64,000 nucleotides of DNA from Stratiolaelaps scimitus (taxonomy: Eukaryota; Arthropoda; Arachnida; Mesostigmata; Laelapidae). Every line of letters starts with the position of its first letter. The first letter of the stretch is position 1. The position numbers and the translations under genes are program-made. This document shows, in pieces, positions 48,382 to 61,165 of this stretch. The notes below the pieces were generated by a model. The model was not told the DNA's origin, searched no databases, and saw only the letters and a program-made list of their open reading frames with translations. The stretch lies in the NCBI GenBank assembly GCA_019614645.1, contig JABWDB010000007.1:2790001-2854000 (forward strand), read 5' to 3'.

Positions 48382-49719
48382 TTATAGCTTGCTCGGTTGC
48401 AGCACCATGAGCATTTTGTCCATGAGGAAGGCTTGCTTTGAGAACACCTGATGCGAGCTCAGGTACCCGTCGGTGACGTACAAACACGGCTCGAGGCCCT
48501 CCTGAACCGGTTTGCCATAGTCCCAACTGAACAACGGTGGATACTGATTGACAGAGAACAGATAGGACGCCTCTAATCGGCCGTCCTTCGTGAGCATATG
48601 TAAACCTCGCCGATTGATTGCCACTGTTATCTCGCGTGAGCCGAAAAACGAGTCCAACGATCCCTGGAAGAAGGCGCTCCCATAGAAGACGAGCTTACGG
48701 CACACGTCGAGGTAGTCCCTCATCAACGACGCCTTGTCAGTGCTTCGACACATAAGCAGATCGTGGTACTCTTGAACAAGTTTCTTTTCAACGCTCTGAC
48801 CGAATATACGCGCCCTCTTCCGGAGGTGTTTGGATGGCAAAAAAAGTGCCGCTTTATCTGTGGAGGCCAGCACATCGCAGGCGCTCTGTCCATCGAGTTC
48901 GATAGCGGCTTGAAAAGCAGCCAGACGAAGTGCTACGTGCTCGGTTACCGGGTACCGACCTGAGAAAAGCAGAGAGAGAGAGAGAGAGAGAGAGAATCGT
49001 CGATTAGATCCATATACCATGTATTGAGTACTACACAGATTACGATAGTGGCACATGGTAGCGATCAGCATGTAAACTCTGAGAGGGATACCTCCAAGGT
49101 CATATCACGTTCATGTGCTGGTCATTGTTGTTCCTCATACAAGCTACGGTTCATGAAGGCGCAAACCTCTCTAGTTAAGGTCATCTTGTAGCAGAGTTGA
49201 TCGGTACATGGGTGTCAGTGTTCAGGTGACGTGTTTTATAGTCACGCCTTGAAACATATTACTAGTATACAAACAACCATAACTACAAATGGAAACGAAC
49301 GTCGAGATGATGAGAATCACCTCAGCGCTATAATATGTGCTAAGAATCGAAGTGAGCGTAGCCGGTAAAGGGAACATACAAATGTCACAAGGCCAAACGA
49401 GATATCTATCGATCTTCCATTATCAAAATACCTCTATAATCAGGAATCGTCCCGCTTACCATCTAAGACATTACACCGAGCCTCGTGGTAGAGCAGTTCA
49501 AGGACTGCGGGATTTCTTTGACAAATGGCACGTTCTTCCTCCTCTCCCAGAGTTACGTTGCGCTGAAGGATGAGCTTAGGTTCTCCCACGATCGGTACAG
49601 GCAGGGTACAGTAGACCTGCACCAAGGCCGTCCAGGCCTTGTAGACATCAAGGGGGGCGCGACCTATCAGCATCACCGGGAAAATTAGAACAGGATCCAT
49701 CGGATAAGGAACTAAAATG

Positions 49720-49750
<31 letters not shown>

Positions 49751-52037
49751 AACCCCGTCTTATTCGAGTGAACGAAATTCCACAACCTACCAGGCTCCAA
49801 CTGAAGTTCGAAGTCCGCGTTGGCTATCCAGAGGGCAAATGCAAGACACGCGTCCTGACCGAGGCCAGGTTCACAAGGGGCGTCAGCAACCTGTTGCAGA
49901 ATCTGTCCTGCAGTAACCAGCGAAAGTGACTCGATCTGCAGTGCCAGACACGTTCGATTCAAGAGGTACACACAGCAAACCTACAAGATACACCAGCAAG
50001 CAGAAAAAGGAATGCAGCCAAATGTTGCAGCTGAAGTATTATATATGTACTTTTATACTATAGAGAACTTAAGCATTGTAAAGTTGCAGTGCCGACAGCA
50101 AACCATGATTTGAATTGAATTGAAAATTGAATAGACTACAATAGTTATATTCGCCCTCACCACTGTGCTCCGTTGCTCAAGCTGGTGGCTTTCGTTAACT
50201 AGTGATTTGTTCAGCTATATCCGGCGGACTAGAATAACTCTTAATGAAACAAATAATGTTCACCGCAAAACATTCACTAGTTTGTTATGCTACAATATCA
50301 ATTACAGGTTGTACTGAGAAAAAGCGTTCAGTCGTAAACTAGAGGACAGTGCATCTGAGCAGATCTGTCCTTCAAAGACAATACAAACGCACTATATTCC
50401 TAGGTATAAGAGGTGTTTACTGGGTGTCCAGTAGAGAGTTGTCGACTATCGAGGTTATATATATTACGAGATGGGTTCTGTCCGCAACGATTCCAAGCGG
50501 GAAAAGATCATTGACACGTCTCTTACTTGCAGCAACTTTGTGTGTAACACTCACACCAGCTCGGGTACTCGTTGCAATCAAATCAGTGTTCATTATAGGG
50601 TGGGTATATGCCCATATATACATGAATATGTTAGCTTATCTAGGTTATTAAGGTGTGTCAATATTGGCGTTATCTCCACATCTGATCTATCACATTGGCA
50701 TCTAAAATGGCACTATTCTGGCGAACTCGGCCTCGACTTTTTGCAACCTGTCTTTATCACGCTTTAACCGATTCTTTTTTTTATATATGCTCAGATAAGG
50801 TTCGAACGGTTGCCCGAATTTAGTATAATATATCATTGACACGTTTTTTTTATCGATGATGTTATTCTTGTTAAGAGCGGAATTGGCCAAAACGGGCAAT
50901 GAAGCTTCGGGTAAGAGTTGCTCTCGACCCCGAACAGTTTTGATGAAAGCTTGCCCGACTCAGGCGGACTTCTACGTATGCTACATGTTGATAATGGATA
51001 TATCAATAACCCTGTGCGTTTGGCTAGACACAGACCAAATAGTCTTACAAGAGCGAACCAACAGACCCGCGCGATTTCCTATACGTTCCTGTTACAAAGA
51101 ATCGAGTTCCATTTTGCTGATCTATGTGCCTGTCAGTGTCGCTGTTCGACACAGGCCTCTGCGTGCTAAAGGCATGAGTCAAACTCAAGCATTGCGACAT
51201 TTAAACGGGACGAAAGATCATCTGTCGCCCTTTACAACGGTCGCTAGACTGCTTTCAGCAAAATTCTATTGGTTTCATAAGAAAGCAAACTGCTGTTATC
51301 GAAGCACATGCCATGTAGCATGGGCATGAATAACTAATAGGATTTAGAGAGAACATAACAATAACACAACACCCATCACAAAACAGAAAATCCACTACGG
51401 AAGTTAAGCAGCAGCTAAAATGCGTCTGACGTACCTGGCTCCCCCGGGTTTTACTGCTTCCGGCCAATGACGACCCGCATGATGAAGGTGGTGGCGTTCC
51501 AGGAGGCTGTTGCTGTTGCTGTGATTGCGGCGATTGGCCACCTCCTCCACCAGATATTGTACTGTTTAGCGATTGTTGCTGTTGTTGTTGTTGCTGCTGT
51601 TGTGCCTGTATTGACGAGGGCGTGACTTGCGCTTGCTGTTGCTGCTGTTGTGGACTCTGACTGTTATTAACGTTCAGTGGTGTTGCTGATGGGGTGGAAC
51701 CGAGCTGTGGCTGAGGCTGTTGGTGAGTCGGGACGGGCGTAGGGACAACTGGCTGCGTGCGGATTGGCGTGTGCTTGGCGGGGCACCAGCCTCCAGGGTC
51801 GGCTCCCGCGCCCACCACAACGCCACCCAACTGCAGCGCTTGCTGCTGCTGCTGATGCTGTTGCTGCATCTGCGACTGCGATAGGATACCTCCGACAAGA
51901 GGTTGGGTTTGGGCCGCAGGGGTTGCTGCGTAGCCTTCAACGGCCATCGTCGACATCGACGGCATCGTCGGGCCGAGCGGCGACGACCCTCCAACACCTC
52001 GCCGAACGGTGCCATAGAGCGCCGCGTTATTGCGCAT
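48382..52037 (-). CDS. FRMD8: FERM domain-containing protein 8 (Bili/iTAP type), 4 exons seen
   Basis: Cytoplasmic FERM adaptor; in animals FRMD8 stabilises iRhom-ADAM17 complexes, and the fly homologue Bili restrains Wnt signalling. Coding exons: 52037 (or 52075)-51435, 49980-49791, 49663-49460 and 48959-48382. Phases match at each junction (0, 1, 1), giving about 524 residues from the internal ATG at 52037. The first exon is low-complexity (Q-, S-, G- and P-rich). FERM F1 starts at VCCVYLLNRTCLALQIESL with FALWIANADFELQLEPG; F2 carries PKLILQRNVTL and VLELLYHEARCNVLDGRYP. F3 includes KLVFYGSAFFQG and EITVAINRRGLHML, and the protein ends soon after SKQAFLMDKMLMVL. The F1 block fits FRMD8 better than the related KRIT1. 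The first exon is open and in phase upstream to an acceptor at 52076, so an additional 5' coding exon may exist. Confidence 0.85.
48970..48993. repeat. (GA)n microsatellite in the FRMD8 last intron
   Basis: On the minus strand this is a CT-rich run forming the polypyrimidine tract directly upstream of the acceptor of the last FRMD8 exon. Confidence 0.9.
49720..49745. repeat. (AT)n microsatellite in FRMD8 intron
   Basis: About 26 bp of AT in the short 127-bp intron between the F1 exon and the next exon. Confidence 0.93.
49981..51434. other. FRMD8 intron of about 1.45 kb
   Basis: Lies between the polyglutamine-rich exon (donor GTACGT at 51434) and the F1 exon (acceptor TTGTAG ending at 49981). 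Open frames of 60-157 codons on the plus strand have no recognisable product. Confidence 0.7.
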
Positions 52038-52075
52038 ATTCCAGTACTCCTCGCAGCTGGCAACGGCCGGGTAGC

Positions 52076-55000
52076 CTTTGATCACAACAAACAATATTAG
52101 AGAGAGAAATAGAGGAAGAAACAATGTCAGCAACAATGAACAACGGCATTAACACGGACAGACACGATAGCAAAATCGGCAATAGATTATAATTGGGAAT
52201 TACTGGGGAGAGATGTGGATGCAACCTCCTCGAACATATTCCCACACTAATTGAAGAACAGCAAAATCGCACAATAGACCTCTCAAGACGGAACTTACTC
52301 AATATAGACATACACGAGCATAGACCGGTTGAAGACAACTGAAGTACGGCGTTGTTTTCGCAACGGAAACCTCGTTTTGAAGTTACGGCCGCAAAATATT
52401 GGTGTATTGCTACATGCAATTTCAATGCTAGCAAGAGGTTCACATATTTCGCTTATACAGAGAAATATCGATTGTACACATTTAAGGGGGAAGAGGACAT
52501 TTACTTAAGCTAAACTGGTTGGCGTCCACAAAAATAACGCCTACACCTGTACCATGTCTATTGGCCAAAAGTGCATACAGACATCGAAATTTGCTAGTCA
52601 AGCTACGCTCATACGTTTTGAGTAGAACCTTAAACAAGAACCTCAGTCGCTAACACCGATTTCATATTTCTCAAAACTTCGATACTAACCTATGCCACTG
52701 GATAGATTAGTCTCTCGTTCGACTGCATAGATTTATCTAATCTCAAACAGCTAAGGCACTGTTCCCGGGTGAAAACTAGTACGACTTGACCATGGCTTTC
52801 GCCGCATCAACAGGCACGTAGGGTTAAATACACGCTAACGCATACAACTGGCTAAATCAGGCAACAAAGGCAAAGCTATACTTGTCTCATATGAACGTAT
52901 AGCGAAACCATCCATTGCATTGAATGGATGCACTCGACAGATTTCTGCCCGAAGCACAATGCGTATGGCTTTGCCAGCTATGATACACATTCAGCACACC
53001 GAGTGCCGAACTACGAAATGCCACTTACATATCGTCAGCCGCCTCTTGGGTTGAATACCTAACAGGAAGCCAACTGGATGGATAACTCAGCTGATTCGCC
53101 TTCTACACGCAGTAAAACGAGACATGGATGCAACGAACGAAGATCTATTCATAAACTACCAGTGAAAGGGATTTATCATATAAACACATAATGACATCGT
53201 AGCCATTTACTCCGTTTATTCACGAACATCTGGACAATAATCGTTTGCACAAATCGTCGTCATCATTGTCGTCCACTTGACAACATCTAGGGCCATCGCA
53301 CGAGAGAAACGCCCGATGCAGCATCTCTCCTTTCAAGATGCATCGTAACCTATACTCTATCTCTCTCGTTCGCTCTCTCGTAGAGCCATTCTCCAGCGTT
53401 TGTATTTCGATAATTCACACACACACACACTAAACTGGCTGTTGGATGCCACCTCCCCACTCGATCCCATGGTGGCGATCATGAGACACATACCGATATA
53501 TCTCAAGAGCACTACCCAAGAAACCTACAGCTAGGTCTCCTGTAACCTAATCGTCGTGTAATCGTCAAAGCGCCGTTCATCGCCGCACGGTAAATTCGTT
53601 CGTTTGGCCTGAGCCGCCTATTTCGCACCAGAGGCAGATCACTGCCTCTCGATCACAGGGACGTCTGACCGAAATTTGCGTCTAACTCGTCAACTCTCGG
53701 ATCGACTCCCTCGGCGAGTCTGCCCTCGAACGAAAGTGGAGTCTCTACCTCGGTCGAACGCAGCTCGATTTTGCCGTTGGCTCATTCGTTGTGCAAAGGC
53801 CATGGCTATTCGCAATCCCGGTGGATTGTAATCGTCCCGCGATCTCGCGCGCGGACTGGAGATGGACCCGACAGCAAAACGAAGCTGGCGGGAGTGAGCG
53901 CCCACTGATGATGTTAACATTTGCACATTCGAGACGCATCCGCCGTCATCGGGCCCCAATCGTCACGGATCTATCTCTGACGGATTTAAGCCGAAGTCGC
54001 TTACCGACGGAATGCATCGCTTCTCCGGCCGCGGCCACGGGGCCCACCCAGCGAAGGCGCAGCAGAGGAGGCACCCAGAGAGCCAATTAGAGTTGGGGCA
54101 GCTCCTTGTTCTCACAGCAACTCAGCCGAACTGGGCACTGGATGAGCGTTTCGTTCTGCTGTTACTGCTGCTGCTGCTGCATACGTACTCTGGTTCTTGG
54201 TTTGTTCTCACTGCACTCGCCCAACAGCAGCAGCAGCAGGAGCACCACGGTAGCAGCAATACCCAGACACGGCCAGACCTCGAAACATGACACTGTTCAT
54301 CGAGGATGCTCACTCAGCTCACACAACGACTCAAACACACACACAGACACTCATCCAAGACACCAACAGCACGCTCGCCATGCAGTTCCTGGCTGGTCCT
54401 GACCGACAGTGGCCCCGGCCACCCACGGCCGAGACCAGACGATCAGGACCTGCCAAAGGAGTTTGGCGCGCATGCGTCACCAATCTCTAACACGAATACA
54501 AACAGCGAGCGAGCAAAACCCACTCCAGTATTTCCACTACTGTGGAGAACGGCGGTGCGTGCTGGCGGCGGCTATCAGGCGGCAACGTACAAAACTCGGC
54601 TTACCTCGATACGACGAAACTCGGGCCGCTGCCGCTGCTGGTGCCACTTCTGAAAAAAGCTTCTGTCCTGGTTGACTGCCAAGAAAAGTGTTCTCTTTTT
54701 GAAACACAACACCTCTCCGCGCTCGTGTGTGGCGATGATGAACGAGGCTGACGTGCTGGTAACGGATCGTGGCCTTCGTTCGGCGTTCGAAACAGTGGCC
54801 AGCCTGCCTGCTAGGAAGACCCGACTGAGTGTCCGTGCGTTCGAATGCCCGTTCCGAGAATTAGTCGCAGGGATTCTGCGGACGGAGGCCAACGGAGGAT
54901 CTGGCGCGAAATTATATATGGGGCAACGTCAACTGAGGAGCATGATGGCTCATGCAGTGCTTGTTGTGTTTTATAGAATATCTACAACCGCAGCGAGAGA

Positions 55001-55124
55001 GCGAATGTTTAGGGAAATGTTGAACGCTTGAGTGTATCATATGCCCTCGCACTGTACGGGATTGCTGTATGCGTAATAGTTATAATAATACTACTATAAC
55101 AATACTAGGACTAGGCCGAACTAC
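52076..55124. other. FRMD8 5' flank and intergenic region, no recognised gene
   Basis: Holds the second copy of the dispersed ~130-bp repeat (52346-52476), a (CA)n run near 53417-53430, and short CTG/CAG runs near 54165-54180 and 54223-54240. GC-rich sequence at 53690-54900 could contain the FRMD8 5' exon and promoter, but I cannot locate them. Confidence 0.4.
52346..52476 (+). repeat. Dispersed ~130-bp repeat, copy 2
   Basis: Same orientation and end points as 45839-45968, with roughly one difference per eight bases. The internal GTTTTCGCAACGGAAAC corresponds to GTTTCCGCAGCGGAAAC in copy 1, a near-palindrome. Confidence 0.8.
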
Positions 55125-55179
55125 TGTATGTTTGAATAAATATATATTCATACTAAGACTATATTTATTCAAACATACA
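55125..55179. repeat. 20-bp perfect inverted repeat, 15-nt loop
   Basis: The arms TGTATGTTTGAATAAATATA (55125-55144) and its exact reverse complement (55160-55179) flank a 15-nt loop. The right arm abuts the 3' end of the retroelement-like frame on the minus strand, and both arms contain AATAAA in one direction. Confidence 0.93.
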
Positions 55180-55183
55180 ATAA

Positions 55184-55474
55184 TTAGGAAATATTTCTAG
55201 GGATTATTGGGGGGCGGGTAGCTGGGACCGAGGCCGAGGCCGTCATTGTCCCGAGGAAGGCGATGGCATTGCCTCTCTGTACAGCGAGGGACAGGCGTTG
55301 GAGAAGGAAAGATCTTGCGCGCTTGTCCCCGGTGGCGCGGATCAGCCTATGGTAGACCCCATCGAGGAAGTTCGCAGTGAGGGAGCCGTGCCCGCCTAAG
55401 GTCTCAAAAGCAAGGGGGAAAAAAGACTTGTGATTAAAGGTTGATACTATAGAGCTGGCCAGCGAAATACGCAA
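55184..55474 (-). mobile_element. C-terminal remnant of a non-LTR retrotransposon ORF
   Basis: A 96-codon frame contains FFPLAFETLGGHGSLTANFL followed by HRLIRATGDKRARSFLLQRL and SLAVQRGNAIAFLGTM. This is the conserved tail block (E-T-x-G, then a T-x-D-x-R spacer and QRLS-x-A-x-QRGNA) found at the end of many animal RT-encoding non-LTR element proteins. The catalytic RT lies outside the fragment. It is unrelated in sequence to the element at 4625-5939. Confidence 0.65.
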
Positions 55475-55680
55475 CAGAACTGAGAAATTCTGCGGAATTT
55501 CTATCAGGCCTGCGCCTATATATATGACACCTAAAATGTTAAGAGCTAAGGCCCTGTAAAATAGGGGAACAGCTGCGGGTCAGCTCGAAAAACAGTTTTA
55601 TATATATATATATATATAAACGATCATGTCTATTAAATATTATTACAGTATTTCTAAATTATTCGGAATAATATTCACGA
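55475..55680. other. Short spacer with (AT)n, nothing recognised
   Basis: Contains an (AT)n run at about 55599-55618 between the retroelement tail and the frame-shifted coding relic. Confidence 0.5.
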
Positions 55681-55984
55681 TTACCTCATTTTTAAAACCT
55701 CCCGAATCTCAGTAAAACTACTTGAGCTTTTATCTACAAGCGCGTTAGCAGAGTCAAATTCAAACTGTCTAAATCTCATAAGTCTAATTCGACTTCTCTC
55801 TTCGCCCATAATATTTCGAGCAACTACACAATTTTCTAAGTTGCCCCTCTAATTCCGCCGTCGAAAAACTATCGGACGGAATCGAATTATTTTCTTCATT
55901 AATAATCTCCACGGTGTGCTCGTCACATTCCGAATAAATACAATTGCTTAGCATCTGTTCGTACTCAAAGTGCGACGCATCCAC
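55681..55984 (-). pseudogene. Frame-shifted coding relic of unknown family
   Basis: One frame (55984-55784) encodes an acidic, Asn-rich segment including FEYEQMLSNCIYSECDEHTV and GQLRKLCSCSKYYG. Where it ends, an overlapping frame continues with RLMRFRQFEFDSANALVDKS and stops at 55681. The two halves look like one protein split by a frameshift. There is no in-frame ATG at the 5' end. The composition suggests a transposon-derived gene, but no domain is recognised. Confidence 0.3.
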
Positions 55985-58900
55985 TTGTTATATAGGAAGC
56001 AAACTTTATCGGGTTGGTTGGACCCTTGTGGCAAAGCTTTAACAAAATTTGCAGAGGTTACCAAACGAGAGCACCTCCAGTGTGCAGAACGGTCTCGTTG
56101 GTGTTTTCACCAGCGAAACGTCTCCTTTATTCGGGCCACTGATGGAAACGTCTTTAGCATTCAGCCGCTATGCATAGGAGAGGTGGTTGTGACTCGAATC
56201 TCACAAAATCAACCACTTACCCAATATCTTTAATGTCTAACGTATCGAATTGCCAGCTTGACGTCATCGAGCAGTATACGACTGTGGTTTTTACGATTAC
56301 CGCCGCCACCGACCCAAACGACCACTGGCCCTCACTACTGTTAAATGTTGGCTGAGCACCACGTTCTGTCATTTACTTTAGTATTGCCCGTATCGATATC
56401 TAGACACAATCAGAATGCAAATATGCAACGCCCGACTCGAGGTTGCAAAGGCTGTTCATTTTACTTAGCATTCTCGTTGATTCCTTCTGTGGCGTACACG
56501 AGCTGTTTGGCTCAAGCGACGACACGCTCTAGTTCAAGGTTGAGAATTGTTTATTTGCATTTTGCTTGCCAACCGCCGCATTTCGTGGTCACCGTAATGG
56601 TCGAACCGGCTTTCATTATGGTACAATACAAAGAGAGAACTCTGAGAAACTCGTTGAAATAGAGCATTTTTTTCTAATCATCCTCAAACCCTTACAATAT
56701 CCGGTTAAGCTTCGATTTCATTGGACTAAAGCATTTTCATGCGTGCTCCAAACACGCTAACAGATGTTCTGTAAAAATATCAATAGTATTACTAAGCCTG
56801 GCGTCCTGTAGATAATACTATCACAGCTGAAATAATGCATTTTCACAATCTTACGGGATTACCAAAAAATTCTAGGTCCGATTTCGGGATGCCAATATCT
56901 ACCAGATTCCTTGAGACTTTCCTAAAGTTGTCCAATCACGCACATCCATATGCACACGCAGATTTTCATCTCCTCCCAGACGGCACTAGAACTACTGACT
57001 ACCGCTACCAAAGACGAATTGTATATTTATTTGTTTTCGAGATTATATTGCATCTCGTTTATTTATTCGTTCGTGTTTCCACTTCGTCTCGATTCCCCCG
57101 CGTTCACAGGTTTAAATTACTCTATACACAAATCTTCTGCACGCTAAATACATCCTCTCATCAGCTATGATCTGTTCACGTACATTCTTGATTAGCTCCT
57201 AACTCTTTTTTTGTGTGTGTTGTTATTGTTGTTGTTGTTGCTGTTATTGTTGTTGACACTGCCAGACTTTTCTCTTGGTTAATATTGATGTCGCGTTACA
57301 GTCCACTTCGCGAACGAACGTATACAGTTTTATATTATGATTATTACTTATAATTAAAATGGTTACTCCTAGGTACCCGATCTCGGGTCCGCTTGAGCTC
57401 ACCCCCGTTATCGACTCGTGTCGTTCGACACAAGGTGATGAGCGGGTGAGATCGCACCAGATTATTTAGCTATAACACAATGGGTCGTGTTGGACTGTCG
57501 AGTCCGTCAAAGTCATGATGAGTCACCGCCGTCTGCGTTGAGCGGCTCCCTCGCGAGAGAATCGAGTCGGATCTGTTCAGATTGCCGGCAGTCCACTCGA
57601 TCCGATCCAGTTCGCGTGGACTGCCCGGTGACACGTTCAAGTCGCCAGACCATCCCCAAGTGGTCAGCAGACCAAACTCTACTCAGAGCGATAGTGTCAC
57701 ACATGGACATCTTCGACGGCCAACCGCGCTCGACTCATCGCTATCCTGCTTCTGCTGGCGCTGCCGTAGACCGAGACTTTGATAGAAACAGGGGAGATTT
57801 CTGTGACTTTAAAACGTTTCCCTGCTGTAGAGCGACATTAGCCGTCAGCTTGTAATTGTCCAACGTTCTCACCGTCTCGTGGTAACATTCTCTATAACAT
57901 GTGTGGCTAATACCCGGTAGACAAAAAAAAAACAAACAGACACACTTGTCTATATCGAATTTCGGGTCTCGAAACTCGTCCCACGTCAAATATGGGACCT
58001 TCGAATGGCTCCGCAAAGAAATGATTGCGCCAGAAAGCAAAGCATAGGTGTAAGAAGCTATTCAGAATAGCTTACACGTACACGCGTCATCTCACGCGTT
58101 CAGCTGGCGGCAGCTCTTCGACCAAGAAGGGACAACAGACACTTCACAGGTTAAGTCGGGTTGAGTTTCCAAAGTTGTCAGCTCACTCAGGCTACATTGC
58201 ACTTTTGTTATATTTCACTCACACACACACAGTACAGTTTTTCATAGTTATTAATCGTTTCTCACCGCTTCTCGTTTGTGTCCTTGTGTTTCTCGCCGTC
58301 CAGATGTGTATTTCCCCTATAGTGGCCGGCAAAAAAAAGAGTGACGCCTGCCGTACTCTGTGCTCGCGAATGAGCAGGCCGTCAAAAAACCACATCGATC
58401 GGAAATATAAAAAAACAGGATGAACTATCGGGTTATTTTCATGCTGGCAATTAGTCATAGATCAGCTGACAGTTTTTTTTTGTTGTTGTTGTTGTTGTTT
58501 AACCATACAGATGTTTGCGTGTATACCTACAGATTTCAAATGGTGTCCATCACATAGTTCATCTCGTTGAATCGGGACCGTTGTCAAAGACGTGTCTAGT
58601 GTTGTCGATTCACAGGGATCACAAAGGCAATGCAAAACATTCAGCCAGTTAACGGACGTTAGCCGTCTCATTGTGCCTTGCCGGCCCCGCCGACAGCTTG
58701 CTGGGTCGCTAGTGTACAGTTGAGTCAACGATTGAATGTTGACTCGGTTTGATGACCGTTGTCTTGTGTTTCGTTGGAATACGCTTCGGCATCTCGATAA
58801 AGTTCTTGTAGATAAGAGAGGTAGATAGGTAAAATTGGTCAGCTGAAATTGGAATTATAGTGTAGAGAGGAACGGCGAGCGTTGTGATGAATAATAGAAA

Positions 58901-59666
58901 GAAAATATTAATAATCACTATCCTAGTTGTTGGGATCATAGTAATACTTGGAATATGTAGGCAGCATAGATTACACCTGTCGGCTGTTCGTTTGTTTGTT
59001 AATGCATCGTGACACGTTCGAACGTACGATTATTATTACCGTTGGCGGTCGGCTCCTCTTGTAACTTGATCTAGTATATGTATATGTGTCACAATTCGGT
59101 TATTAATGTTGTTGTTGTGATCTGCTCAAAATTACCAAATTCCACAATTGATTAACATTGTATGCAATCAATTGTAGTTGTCAGTCGCGAGACATGTAAC
59201 AGGTCCAATCCTTTAATCTGGCCTGAGTTTTTCTATAGTCAGTTATATGTGATATCAAGATCACTGGCTCACGCTTTCCACTCGATAGACCACAAAATTC
59301 GATCAGATAAATTTAAAAAACCCGACATTATTATTATATTGGAAATTCTTCTTACCAACACGTGCTAAGTTAGAGCTCAGCGTTTCCGCTATGAGAAATT
59401 GCAGACTTCTGACGATTTAGCTGACGTCAAGCCTCTATTTTTCTCTTTGAGAGGGTCAAGCTCCATCATGGACAGTGGGCTTCACGACTGCCTTGGACCT
59501 TTAGCCAGGGCCTTGACCTGCAACCTGCGCACCTATTGTTGTGGACTATACGAATCCTGCTACGAAATTAATCGAATCCTGACCTCTGTCGAGTGGATAC
59601 ATCGTATAGCAGACGCACTCTTGAACGTCCTTATAGACGTTCAAACAAGTTGATTGTGGCTGTTGT

Positions 59667-59691
59667 TATATATATATATATATATATATAT
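59667..59691. repeat. (TA)n microsatellite
   Basis: About 25 bp of TA. Confidence 0.93.
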
Positions 59692-60895
59692 GACATTTGT
59701 TGTTTATATTAGTACAGTATGATTAGATTCAGTGTGTATAGGTTTAGGTAGAAAAAATGTTGGTCTCGGAAAATAATTACTTTGTCACCCTCTATAGTGA
59801 TAGTACCAGCGGGAGGTAGTACTATTTCCCTATCCGGGGAGGGAAGCGAACGTCACTCTCTTTCTGCTTCTTCTGCTTTGAATAACCTTTGCTAACCATA
59901 TGTCGCCTATATGCACGTTGTCACGTCGGCTGGACCCACAGCCACCGACGCCATTCGCAAAATACCCGAAAAATTGTAGTTGATCGCAGCCGTTTCGTGA
60001 ACGCTGCTTACATGAACCCTGATTGTTCACTGCCTTGCTCGTGGGCCATCGGTGAGCCCTCTTGAATCCTCTAGTACAGCATTCGGAGAATGATCTCCGT
60101 TTGCGGTCGCATTCAGCTACAATCGCTCTGTCACATCAGAATAAGGAGGACTACGTCCGTCTTCTCTCTCTCAACCCGTAAGATATCAATCCGACAAAGA
60201 TGTGATAACACGATAACACAAGCGCTCCATACGAACAGGAAAAATTGGACAGGTCTAACCGTTGTCAGCCTTCAAGGCTAATCAGCTTGACATAGGTTAC
60301 AAGATCAGAGTGTGTTCACAGAGTGATCGCCTGGAAAACTTAGCTCATTAATATTGTTGTGGATGAAAGCTACACGCAGCTGTACCTTGTTAAGCAACAG
60401 CCCACGCACACGTATCATCTTGTATCAGTTTGAAATGAAGTATGATAATAATAATAATATAATAGATACAAAACAAATGCTTTACCGGGCACTGCGCGAT
60501 TTTTGGCCACTCATATTTACATAGAACGCGCAGCAGTGTTTCTTACGACATCGCCATTCATCTAGCTTCCAATAATTTACCAATTTGTCCAACGTTGAGA
60601 CTATTACTGTTCTTCATTAATGAGCTATGTCTTTGCGTTGTGTGAAATAGGGCTGGGTATCTTCCCCAGAAGTTTGAGATGAATTCGAAGCAGGCAAAGT
60701 TTTCATGAGTTCATGTTCGCATTCACTCGATTGCATCAGCTGGTGTGTAAACAAAACCTGACAGGCATGAATAAATGGGACACAGAATATAATCATCAGC
60801 AGTTCACGCAGCAGTACGCTCACGGCATTGTTCTGTGTCGATAGTATCGGACAATATTTGTACCAACAAGATTAATGTAATCATCGATTCCTACT

Positions 60896-60939
60896 CGTAC
60901 AAGTAATTGACATATCACGTACAAGTAATTGACATATCA
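60896..60939. repeat. Exact 22-bp tandem duplication
   Basis: The unit CGTACAAGTAATTGACATAT plus CA occurs twice without spacer. It lies 230-270 bp beyond the UBASH3 stop codon, possibly in its 3' UTR. Confidence 0.9.
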
Positions 60940-61165
60940 CACCCTACTTCTCATCATGTCCTAGTAGTTGTTTTTATGCTTTACCTAAGAGATTAGTTTG
61001 AAGTGCGGAGAAGAGCAGAGGGCCGTCTTTCTCTTGTACCTTCAGTTAAGCAATTCACAGCAGCTCGATCAGTATACAGGATGCAGCTAGTCTCTAATAT
61101 TGCTAGTCTAATCGTCGTCATCATCATCATGAGTGCAATAATAAATGAATGTTTCTGACACTGTT

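Larger units (their letters stand above)
55985..61165. other. Intergenic between the coding relic and UBASH3, no recognised gene
   Basis: Contains TTG repeats near 57224-57255 and 58482-58500, (AT)n at 59667-59691, AAT repeats near 60445-60460, a 22-bp exact tandem repeat at 60896-60939, and ATC repeats near 61117-61130. A 76-codon minus-strand frame at 58709-58939 begins with a signal-peptide-like segment but is otherwise unsupported. The final few hundred bases probably include the UBASH3 3' UTR. Confidence 0.4.

Noticed and set aside
56100..56215. tRNA-like stretch with GACTCGAATCTC near a GGTGGTTG motif
   Set aside because: No acceptable cloverleaf: acceptor and D stems do not pair.
60617..60823. 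Minus-strand hydrophobic-then-polar frame (MIIFCVPFIHACQ...)
   Set aside because: Its start is not an ATG, it lies where the UBASH3 3' UTR is expected, and no family is recognised.
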